From: CAZBJJ01 sp964492245
GTDB lineage: Bacteria > Spirochaetota > Spirochaetia > Treponematales > Breznakiellaceae
Direction of reading: 5' to 3'
Assembly (NCBI GenBank): GCA_964492245.1
Contig: CAZBJJ010000033.1
Location: forward strand, 1 to 21,675
DNA length: 21,675 bases
Shown here: in pieces, positions 1 through 6,239 of the stretch
Numbering within the stretch: position 1 is the stretch's first letter
Layout of the letters: the number at the start of each line of letters is the position of its first letter
The notes under the pieces: generated by a model
What the model was told of the DNA's origin: nothing
Databases searched by the model: none
The model's input: the letters and a program-made list of their open reading frames with translations, nothing else
Made by a program: the position numbers and the translations under genes

Positions 1-48
1 AATTACGCTGAAAACTCAGTTTTAGCCTAAATAATTGCCCAAAAGTTG

Positions 49-99
49 GAATTTTACTCGTCGCGGTGTAAAACAATCAGAATTTTGCTCGTCGCGGTG
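49..99. repeat. Pair of 20-bp direct repeats, 31-bp period
   Basis: GAATTTTACTCGTCGCGGTG at 49-68 and GAATTTTGCTCGTCGCGGTG at 80-99 differ at one base. The period of 31 bp is not a multiple of three, so this is not a repeated peptide. The repeats lie just upstream of the predicted GH43 promoter. They could be binding sites or remnants of a dispersed element; the sequence does not decide. Confidence 0.75.
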
Positions 100-138
100 G
101 GGAGGAATGGCGCCGACCTTCCTTATTAAATATACAAA

Positions 139-147
139 TGGTATAAT
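139..147 (+). promoter_or_regulatory. Extended -10 promoter of the GH43 gene
   Basis: TGGTATAAT is a perfect extended -10 element (TGnTATAAT). No good -35 box is seen 16-18 nt upstream, which is normal for extended -10 promoters. Transcription would begin near 154 and give a leader of roughly 73 nt before the chosen GTG start at 227. Confidence 0.6.
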
Positions 148-226
148 CTACAATATGGTTAACTAACAGAAGGACAGAAATGTTTGGCAATTACTAAAGC
201 CATTCTTTTATTTGGAGGTAGTGATA

Positions 227-1648
227 GTGAATACAAAGAAACAGGGCTTTAACCCCTATCTGCCATCGTGGGAATATATCCCCGATGCGGAACCTTATGT
301 TTTTAATGGCAGGGTATATATTTTCGGTTCTCACGATCGTTTTAACGGCTATGTCTACTGCCTGAATGATTATGTCTGTTGGTCCGCGCCGGTGAATGAC
401 CTGACCGATTGGAGCTATGAGGGCGTTATTTATAAAAAGACCGATGATCCGCTAAACCCAGACGGCAGTATGTGTCTGTATGCGCCGGATGTCACAGTCG
501 GACCGGATGGCCGATATTATCTCTACTATGTCCTGGACAAGGTTTCAATAGTATCTGTGGCAGTTTGCGATACTCCGGCGGGCGAATACACGTTTTACGG
601 ATATGTGCATTATGCAGACGGCACACGTCTGGGGGAAAAAGATGGGGATCAACCCCAGTTTGACCCCGGCGTAATGACCGAGGGGGACATAACATACCTT
701 TACACCGGGTTTTGCGGAAAGGGCGACAAGACGAGGAAGGGCCCGATGGTCACCGTGTTAAAAAAAGATATGCTCACGATTTCGGAAGGGCCGGTTTTTA
801 TCGCACCCAGCGAGCCTTACAGTAAAGGCAGCGGGTATGAGGGGCATGAATTTTTTGAGGCTCCTTCGATTAGAAAAAGAGGCGATACATACTATTTTGT
901 ATATTCTTCCATTGTGTTTCATGAGCTTTGTTACGCGACAAGCAAATATCCGACAAAAGGATTTGTATACGGAGGTGTAATTGTCAGTAACAACGATTTT
1001 CATATCGACAGTTACAAACCAGCGGAGAAGCCAATGTTTTACGGCGGAAACAATCATGGCAGCATTGTTGAAATAAGCGGGAAATGGTACATCTTCTATC
1101 ACAGGCATACCAATGGAACTAGTTTTAGCCGGCAGGCCTGCCTTGAGCCGATAATAATTCGGGACGACGGGACAATTCCCCAGGTAGAGATGACATCATG
1201 TGGAACGAATGGGGGCCCTCTCAAGGGACAAGGTGAATACCCTGCGTATCTTGCCTGCAATCTCTTCTGCGACGAGGAATCCTTATATACAGATATGACC
1301 GCATCATGGATGAACAGTCAATTTCCGAAAATAACCCAGGATGGCAGGGATGGAGATGAGGAAAACGGCTATATTGCAAATATGAAGGATTCGGCCACAG
1401 CGGGATTCAAGTATTTTGATTGCCGGGGAGTCCAAAAAGTAAAGATAAAAACACGGGGGTACGCAAAAGGAGATTTCGAGGTTAAAACACATTGGGACGG
1501 CGAACCGTTGGGATGGATACCAATAGAGTCCTCGAATATCTGGAAGGAGTATGCTGCTGAAATAGCTATTCCAGATGGCGTAAACGCACTATTTTTAACA
1601 TACAAGGGTGAAGGCAACCCAAGCTTAGCTTCTTTTACACTTGAGTAG
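227..1648 (+). CDS. Glycoside hydrolase family 43 protein with C-terminal beta-sandwich domain
   Basis: This is a 473-residue protein without a signal peptide, so the enzyme should be cytoplasmic. GH43 enzymes are inverting arabinosidases or xylosidases acting on arabinoxylan-type oligosaccharides. The start begins NPYLPSWEYIPDAEPYVF, with the likely general base D20. The second acidic residue is D88 (YAPDVTVGPDG), and the general acid is about E211 (FFEAPSIRK). The last 100 or so residues resemble the CBM6-like domain that often follows this catalytic domain. I chose GTG at 227 because GGAGGT (214-219) sits 7 nt before it; a TTG at 212 would overlap that site. The convergent neighbour is an alpha-xylosidase, which fits use of xylose-containing oligosaccharides. 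Exact substrate cannot be read from the sequence. Base usage looks somewhat unlike the later genes, by eye only. Confidence 0.9.
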   Translation: MNTKKQGFNPYLPSWEYIPDAEPYVFNGRVYIFGSHDRFNGYVYCLNDYVCWSAPVNDLTDWSYEGVIYKKTDDPLNPDGSMCLYAPDVTVGPDGRYYLYYVLDKVSIVSVAVCDTPAGEYTFYGYVHYADGTRLGEKDGDQPQFDPGVMTEGDITYLYTGFCGKGDKTRKGPMVTVLKKDMLTISEGPVFIAPSEPYSKGSGYEGHEFFEAPSIRKRGDTYYFVYSSIVFHELCYATSKYPTKGFVYGGVIVSNNDFHIDSYKPAEKPMFYGGNNHGSIVEISGKWYIFYHRHTNGTSFSRQACLEPIIIRDDGTIPQVEMTSCGTNGGPLKGQGEYPAYLACNLFCDEESLYTDMTASWMNSQFPKITQDGRDGDEENGYIANMKDSATAGFKYFDCRGVQKVKIKTRGYAKGDFEVKTHWDGEPLGWIPIESSNIWKEYAAEIAIPDGVNALFLTYKGEGNPSLASFTLE

Positions 1649-1753
1649 AAAAAGGTGGTTGCATTTCACCTCCAGCCTATGGGCCAGGGATTGAAGCGGG
1701 ACCCTTTTTGCGCAAGGATGCCAGGGCAAAAAGGTCTTAAGCGGAAAGCCCGG

Positions 1754-1801
1754 TCATGAATAAAATGTACTGTAATTTTTAATCGTACATTTTATTCATG
1801 A
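1754..1801. repeat. Perfect 17-bp inverted repeat with 14-nt loop
   Basis: Arms TCATGAATAAAATGTAC (1754-1770) and GTACATTTTATTCATGA (1785-1801) are perfect reverse complements around an AT-rich 14-nt loop. There is no T-tract right after it on the plus strand. It may help end transcription from both sides, or be a small mobile-element relic; the sequence alone does not tell. Confidence 0.85.
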
Positions 1802-1809
1802 GGCCCCCC

Positions 1810-1867
1810 AAAAAAAATCTAAAAACCGAGATGTCTGCATGGGTTAAGTAGACTTAACCCATATCTC
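1810..1867 (-). terminator. Rho-independent terminator of the GH31 gene
   Basis: Read on the minus strand after the GH31 stop codon, a 10-bp stem ATGGGTTAAG/CTTAACCCAT with loop TCTA (1862-1839) is flanked by a further 5-bp pairing GAGAT/ATCTC with a 6-nt bulge. A run of five T (1825-1821) follows, and soon after it a run of eight T (1817-1810). This is the expected layout of an intrinsic terminator. Confidence 0.75.
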
Positions 1868-1872
1868 TGCCC

Positions 1873-4155
1873 TTAGCTGAGGGTAAAACTAATTTCCTTT
1901 GCTTGAGCCTTTAACAAGACCCCCTGTCTTTTGCCGTCTGCCCAGGGGAGGTGTAACGACCAGTCGTTTAGCCCTTCCAAGCTTTTAACGAGAATCTCCT
2001 TCCCGTTTTGAGTTAACTGGAAGCAAGCAATGCTCTTGCCCTTGCTGTCGCAGACTTCTGTTTTTATCTCTGTCTTTCCGTCGAGAAGACCGCAGACCAG
2101 GGTAAGTTCCTTCTTCCAGTCATAGACAACCTCGGAATTGCTATGCCCCAGTGGTAATATGCTGTTTTCCCGTATAAACACGGGTAGACTCATAAAGGAG
2201 TAGTCTTCTGTATACCAGCTATTTCCCTCATATACTCGGCCGTCGAGCAGATGCATCCATGAGCCTTCTGGTAGATAATATTCCACGGTCAGGTCATCAA
2301 AAACGGGGGCAACCAAGAGTGCGTCGCCCAGCATGTATTGGCGGTCAAGCGTACGACATCCGGGGTTTTCTGGGTATTCCAGAAGCATTGCGCGCATCAT
2401 TGGGGTGCTGTGCTGATGTGCTTCGGCACTAACTCTTAAAAGATAGGGCATGAGCCGGCATTTGAGCTGGGTGAAAAATCGAACTACATCGACAGCTTCT
2501 TCGTCATAGAGCCAAGGGACGCGGTAGCTTGTAGAGCCATGGAGACGGCTGTGGCTGGACATAAGTCCAAAGGCCACCCAGCGCTTGTATACTTCCGGGC
2601 GTGCCAGGGATTCAAAGCCGCCAATGTCGTGACTCCAGTAGCCAAAACCGGAAAGAGCCAGCGAGAGACCGCCACGGAGGCTTTCTGCCATTGACTCATA
2701 GGTGCCATAGCAGTCGCCCCCCCAGTGGACGGGGAACTGTTGGCAGGTAGCTGTGGCTGAGCGAGCAAAGAGACAGGCTTCGTGTTCGCCAAGGCGCTTA
2801 ACCAATAAGTCGAAGACACATTTATTATATATATAAGTATAGTAATTGTGCATTTTAATTGGATCACTGCCGTCGTGCCAGATTACATCAGTGGGAATTT
2901 CTTCGCCAAAATCTGTCTTAAAGCTGTCAACGCCCATGTCGATAAGGGCGTCGAGCTTATCGGTATACCATTTGACTGCTTCTGGATTAGTAAAGTCTAC
3001 ATAGCCCATTCCTGCCTGCCACATGTGGCGCTGGTACACATCGCCATTGGGGCGCTTTAATAGATAGCCGTTTTTCATGCCTTCTGCGAACATTTCACTT
3101 CGTTCACCTATATAAGGATTTATCCAGACACAGATTTTTAGGCCACGCTCCTTCATTCGCTTGAGCATACCCTGTGGGTCCGGGAAGGTCTCGTTATCCC
3201 AGATAAAATTGGACCAGTGGTGGCCCTTCATCCAGAAACAGTCGAAATGAAAAACGTGTAGGGGAATATTGCGTTCCTTCATGCCATCTACAAAGCCGCT
3301 TACCGTCTCTTCGTCGTAATTGGTGGTAAAGCTCGTGGTGAGCCAAAGACCAAAGGACCAGGCAGGAGGCAGGGCAGGGCGGCCACTTATTGCCCCTAGT
3401 TTTTCAAGTGTTCCTTTGGGGTCTTCGCCCCATATAAGAAACCAATCAAAGTCCTGGCCAGGCACAGAAAATTGTGCTCGTTCGACTTGTTCAGTTCCCA
3501 TTTCAAAGCTGACAAGCCCCGGATCATTGACCAAGACGCCCCATCCCCGATTGGAAAGGAAAAACGGTACATCCTTATATCCCTTGTCAGAACAGGTGCC
3601 ACAATCTGCATTCCACATATCTACGCTCTGCCCAAGCTTAGTAAAAGCAGAAAAGCGTTCACCAAGGCCATAGATTTCTTCTCCTGGTTTTAGCACTAGT
3701 TGTTCTCGTAAGAAGAGTCCCTTACCCTCCTTCTCCATTAGTCCGAAGGCTTTAAAGGGACTTTCTGTTATAAGTTTCCCCGTTTTGGCGTCTAGGAAAC
3801 GCATACTCCAAGGTTTTCGTTGAACAATAAGGCGTAAATTCCCTGTGGAAACTTCAATTGTGGTGTCATCTTCTGAAACTTTAAGAGGTATGTTTTTATC
3901 GAAAACTTCAAAATTGGGGCCTTTTTTAACACGACCTTTGTAGTGAGTTACACGAATTCGCAGTACTCCTTCCAAAGGGCTAGAAATTACAAGGGTAAAC
4001 ATGTGCCCCTCTAGTGTTGCCCAGCGAGCTTCCTCTAATCGATCCGAGACATGAAAGAGTATTTCGTCCTCTTTTACTTCAATCGCGTCAACTCGAGCGG
4101 GCCAGATCGGTTTGACATCCTCTAACATGCGCCAAGCGCCATTTCCAAAACGCAT
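1873..4155 (-). CDS. yicI: Alpha-xylosidase, glycoside hydrolase family 31 (YicI type)
   Basis: The 760-residue product has the length and sequence pattern of E. coli YicI (772 residues), a retaining alpha-xylosidase that releases xylose from xyloglucan-type oligosaccharides such as isoprimeverose. The nucleophile is D415 in the motif FKTDFGEEIPTD, and the acid/base is D481 in HWGGDCYGTYESMAESLRGG. The long block SHDIGGFE...SSHSRLHGS is also typical. There is no signal peptide, so it acts in the cytoplasm on imported oligosaccharides. The start ATG at 4155 follows TAGGAGGAG at good spacing; an ATG 36 nt upstream would add MIANKTMFLGGA and lacks support. It has its own promoter and a putative operator (4197-4241) and a terminator. 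It faces the GH43 gene tail to tail. Confidence 0.95.
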   Translation of the reverse strand: MRFGNGAWRMLEDVKPIWPARVDAIEVKEDEILFHVSDRLEEARWATLEGHMFTLVISSPLEGVLRIRVTHYKGRVKKGPNFEVFDKNIPLKVSEDDTTIEVSTGNLRLIVQRKPWSMRFLDAKTGKLITESPFKAFGLMEKEGKGLFLREQLVLKPGEEIYGLGERFSAFTKLGQSVDMWNADCGTCSDKGYKDVPFFLSNRGWGVLVNDPGLVSFEMGTEQVERAQFSVPGQDFDWFLIWGEDPKGTLEKLGAISGRPALPPAWSFGLWLTTSFTTNYDEETVSGFVDGMKERNIPLHVFHFDCFWMKGHHWSNFIWDNETFPDPQGMLKRMKERGLKICVWINPYIGERSEMFAEGMKNGYLLKRPNGDVYQRHMWQAGMGYVDFTNPEAVKWYTDKLDALIDMGVDSFKTDFGEEIPTDVIWHDGSDPIKMHNYYTYIYNKCVFDLLVKRLGEHEACLFARSATATCQQFPVHWGGDCYGTYESMAESLRGGLSLALSGFGYWSHDIGGFESLARPEVYKRWVAFGLMSSHSRLHGSTSYRVPWLYDEEAVDVVRFFTQLKCRLMPYLLRVSAEAHQHSTPMMRAMLLEYPENPGCRTLDRQYMLGDALLVAPVFDDLTVEYYLPEGSWMHLLDGRVYEGNSWYTEDYSFMSLPVFIRENSILPLGHSNSEVVYDWKKELTLVCGLLDGKTEIKTEVCDSKGKSIACFQLTQNGKEILVKSLEGLNDWSLHLPWADGKRQGVLLKAQAKEISFTLS

Positions 4156-4196
4156 AGCTCCTCCTAAAAACATCGTTTTATTCGCAATCACTTCTG

Positions 4197-4210
4197 TCGA
4201 AGCGTTTCGA
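4197..4210. promoter_or_regulatory. Putative LacI-family operator at the alpha-xylosidase promoter
   Basis: TCGAAGCGTTTCGA is a 14-bp near-palindrome with one mismatched pair and a central CG-type core (on the minus strand TCGAAACGCTTCGA). This matches the general form of LacI/GalR-family operators. It covers the predicted transcription start just downstream of the -10 box, where a repressor would block initiation. No regulator gene lies in the window. Confidence 0.45.
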
Positions 4211-4212
4211 TG

Positions 4213-4241
4213 ATTTTAACAGCCAATATATTACTCGTCAA
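4213..4241 (-). promoter_or_regulatory. Sigma70 promoter of the alpha-xylosidase gene
   Basis: On the minus strand TTGACG (4241-4236) is separated by 17 nt from TAAAAT (4218-4213). The predicted start of transcription is near 4206, which gives a leader of about 50 nt before the ATG at 4155. Confidence 0.75.
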
Positions 4242-4282
4242 GACTGATTCAAAAAATGCTGGTTAATCTATGGACAAACTGA

Positions 4283-4288
4283 TATAAC
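4283..4288 (+). promoter_or_regulatory. -10 box of the CapA-VanY gene, leaderless arrangement
   Basis: TATAAC ends exactly 6 nt before the ATG at 4295, so transcription would begin at or next to the start codon. No Shine-Dalgarno sequence lies in the preceding 20 nt. The -35 region (TGGTTA, about 4260-4265) is weak. Confidence 0.45.
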
Positions 4289-4294
4289 CTTAGT

Positions 4295-6061
4295 ATGCGC
4301 TACGGGCAACTTTGTTTCTATCTAATTTTAAGTTTTTTGCTCTGCTTTTCCTGTACGGCAAAACAGCAGGCGTTCTCCGGTAGCCAGGAAAATAATTTAC
4401 CGGCGCAAGATGATGGCGATGCACAGCCTAGGAGCATTCGTTTTATGGCGGTGGGAGATTTTATTGCCCACGATGCCCTTACCCAAGAGGCTAAAAAGCG
4501 GGCTATGGAACAGGGAAGGCCCGAGGGCTACGACTATGCCTCCATGTTTTCGCCCCTACAGCCCCTTTTAGACCGCGCCGATCTTTTGTTTATCAACCAG
4601 GAATCGATGGTAAATCCCCAACAGCCAATTGCCGGCTACCCCAATTTTAATGCACCGGTGGAGCTAATCGACGATATTGCCCGTGCGGGTTTTAACCTTG
4701 TCTCTATTGCAAATAACCATGCCCTAGACAGCTATGAAGAGGGCTTTTTGGCAACAGCGAGCTACTGGGCAAAACACTGGCCAGAGGTGGCAGTAAGTGG
4801 GAAATGGGCAGAAAACCCCGCTACCTCGATTGAGCTCATTCGTGTACATGGCATTGATATAAGCTTTGCCGCCTTTACCTACGATGGGAATGAAAATTTT
4901 TCCCAGGCAGAATCTTTAATGCGCATCGATTCGCCGGAGTTTGATAGGGCTATAAAGGCTGTCTGTGCCCAGGGCGATATCAATATTGTCTCGCTGCATA
5001 CGGGCATCGAAGACTCTGCCGAAATTACCCCTGCGGACCGAGATTTAGCCCAAAAGATGTTAGATGCCGGCGTGGAAATTGTGCTTATGCACCATAGCCA
5101 TGTGCTTAAAAATATTGAGCTAACTAAAAATTCCCAGGGAAATGATGCCCTTGTCATCTACTCTTTGGGAAATTTTTTACATACCCAGCTCAGCGAAGCA
5201 CAGAGGCTGGGGGCTGTTTTTGATGTGCTTTTAACTCTGGACCAGGGGAGGCTTCGCATAGATCGCCCTTTGCTGCATCCTTTTTACCTTTGGTACCGCT
5301 GGGGCGATTTACAAAAAAAAGAGCTTTTATCGCGGCAGGATATTATTACCTTGCCCCTTGCCGAATTGCATAAATATTCAGATTATGCACATCAGGCTGA
5401 GCTTGTTTCCCGGCTCGCCAGTGTTGTAGATGGGGAATTTTTACCCTATATTCCGCGCGCTCCCTACACGGACATAAAGACGGTGCAGGACGCCCATTCG
5501 CTGTTGGTCCTAATCAATAAACAAAATCGATTGCCAGAGAACTTTGGGCCGATGCCTTTGGCTTCTCCTTCGGTAGAATTTTCTAAAAGGACTTCTTCGA
5601 GCGTGCATGTTATCGATAAAAGAATTGTAGCATCAGTGGAGGCCCTTTTTACTGCGGCCCAAAAAGAGGGACATAGCTTAGTCTTTGTCTCTGGCTATCG
5701 GGATAGGCAGACCCAGCGGCAGTTGTGGCAGGGCTATGCCCAGCGATCGGGCGAGCACATGGCAGATAGCTTTTCTGCCCGCCCGGGCCATAGCGAACAC
5801 GAGAGTGGCCTGGCCTTCGATGTAAGTGAGGCGAGCATAGACGCCTTGGGCCTCTCTGCCTTTGTCGACACTGCGGCCGCCCTTTGGTTGGAAAAGAATG
5901 CGCATACATTTGGTTTTATAATACGCTATCCGCGTTTAAAGGAAGATATAACCCAGTTTAGCTACGAGCCCTGGCATTTGCGCTATGTCGGCGGGGAGGT
6001 CGCTAAAAAAATATATGAAAAAAAGCTCTGCCTAGAAGAATATGTACATCAATTAAAATAA
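4295..6061 (+). CDS. Lipoprotein fusing a CapA (PGA_cap) metallophosphatase and a VanY (M15) carboxypeptidase domain
   Basis: The 588-residue protein starts with a lipoprotein signal ending in LLCFSC (Cys20), so it should be anchored in a membrane facing the periplasm. Residues about 48-330 are a CapA-type calcineurin-like phosphoesterase domain, with AVGDFIAHD (D55, H59), NQES, ANNHALD and LMHHSHV motifs. Residues about 440-575 are a VanY-type D-Ala-D-Ala carboxypeptidase with SGYRDRQTQ, SEHESGLAFD (H502, D509) and EPWHLRY (E558, H561), the expected zinc ligands and catalytic Glu. The M15 half should trim peptidoglycan stem peptides. The CapA half is related to proteins of poly-gamma-glutamate capsule formation, but no other capsule gene is nearby, so its substrate is unknown. 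Both halves look intact. The stop codon overlaps the last base of the opposing tRNA-Gly gene. Confidence 0.88.
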   Translation: MRYGQLCFYLILSFLLCFSCTAKQQAFSGSQENNLPAQDDGDAQPRSIRFMAVGDFIAHDALTQEAKKRAMEQGRPEGYDYASMFSPLQPLLDRADLLFINQESMVNPQQPIAGYPNFNAPVELIDDIARAGFNLVSIANNHALDSYEEGFLATASYWAKHWPEVAVSGKWAENPATSIELIRVHGIDISFAAFTYDGNENFSQAESLMRIDSPEFDRAIKAVCAQGDINIVSLHTGIEDSAEITPADRDLAQKMLDAGVEIVLMHHSHVLKNIELTKNSQGNDALVIYSLGNFLHTQLSEAQRLGAVFDVLLTLDQGRLRIDRPLLHPFYLWYRWGDLQKKELLSRQDIITLPLAELHKYSDYAHQAELVSRLASVVDGEFLPYIPRAPYTDIKTVQDAHSLLVLINKQNRLPENFGPMPLASPSVEFSKRTSSSVHVIDKRIVASVEALFTAAQKEGHSLVFVSGYRDRQTQRQLWQGYAQRSGEHMADSFSARPGHSEHESGLAFDVSEASIDALGLSAFVDTAAALWLEKNAHTFGFIIRYPRLKEDITQFSYEPWHLRYVGGEVAKKIYEKKLCLEEYVHQLK

Positions 6062-6132
6062 GCGGCTGATGGGAATCGAACCCACGTCTCCAGCTTGGAA
6101 GGCTGGGGTAATAGCCATTATACGACAGCCGC
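6061..6132 (-). tRNA. tRNA-Gly (anticodon UCC)
   Basis: On the minus strand the 72-nt sequence folds into a full cloverleaf. The acceptor stem is GCGGCTG/CAGCCGC with discriminator U, the anticodon stem CCAGC/GCTGG has loop CTTCCAA, and the T arm contains GGTTCGATTCC. The anticodon UCC reads glycine codons GGA and GGG. CCA is not encoded and must be added after transcription. Its last base is shared with the stop codon of the opposing CapA-VanY gene. Confidence 0.97.
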
Positions 6133-6165
6133 AGATGCGGCGGGGCCACATTGCATTGCTCTTAA

Positions 6166-6195
6166 ACTCTAGCAATATTTATACTTCTGTGTCAA
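6166..6195 (-). promoter_or_regulatory. Promoter of tRNA-Gly
   Basis: On the minus strand TTGACA (6195-6190) is followed after 18 nt by TAGAGT (6171-6166). Transcription would begin near 6159, about 27 nt before the mature 5' end at 6132. The -35 box is perfect; the -10 box is moderate. Confidence 0.6.
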
Positions 6196-6204
6196 CGGTT
6201 TTGG

Positions 6205-6233
6205 TTGGGCCTTTTAAAAAAACATTGTATAAT
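6205..6233 (+). promoter_or_regulatory. Promoter of the GH123-like gene, leaderless arrangement
   Basis: A perfect TATAAT (6228-6233) lies 17 nt after a weak TTGGGC (6205-6210). The -10 box ends exactly 6 nt before ATG at 6240, and there is no Shine-Dalgarno sequence. The spacing is the same as in the CapA-VanY gene. Confidence 0.55.
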
Positions 6234-6239
6234 TTAAAT

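Larger units (their letters stand above)
1..226. other. Intergenic region upstream of the GH43 gene
   Basis: I see no coding region that can be supported here. The stretch holds two near-identical 20-bp direct repeats (49-68 and 80-99), an extended -10 promoter at 139-147 and the leader of the GH43 gene. The first 26 bases contain an imperfect palindrome (GCTGAAAACT facing AGTTTTAGC) that could belong to the end of a gene outside the window. Confidence 0.6.
1649..1872. other. Convergent intergenic region rich in inverted repeats
   Basis: No gene is seen here. Three strong inverted repeats follow one another. At 1700-1736 there is an 11-bp stem with one bulged base. At 1754-1801 there is a perfect 17-bp stem. 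At 1828-1867 there is a terminator-like hairpin for the minus strand. The first two do not have a T-run and are not ordinary terminators for the GH43 gene. Confidence 0.7.

Noticed and set aside
212..226. TTG start for the GH43 gene
   Set aside because: It overlaps the ribosome-binding site GGAGGT that serves the GTG at 227.
1700..1736. Hairpin as terminator of the GH43 gene
   Set aside because: The stem contains its T-run within the arm and no T-run follows it.
3320..3693. Plus-strand open frames opposite the GH31 gene
   Set aside because: They are shadows of a gene with complete catalytic motifs and have no ribosome sites or recognisable product.
6061..6132. tRNA-Gly as an integration site of a genomic island
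   Set aside because: There is no integrase, no direct repeat of the tRNA 3' end and no mobile gene in the window.
6069..6239. N-terminal extension of the GH123-like frame beginning inside the tRNA gene
   Set aside because: The 57 added codons run through the antisense of tRNA-Gly and the promoter; the lipoprotein signal begins at ATG 6240.
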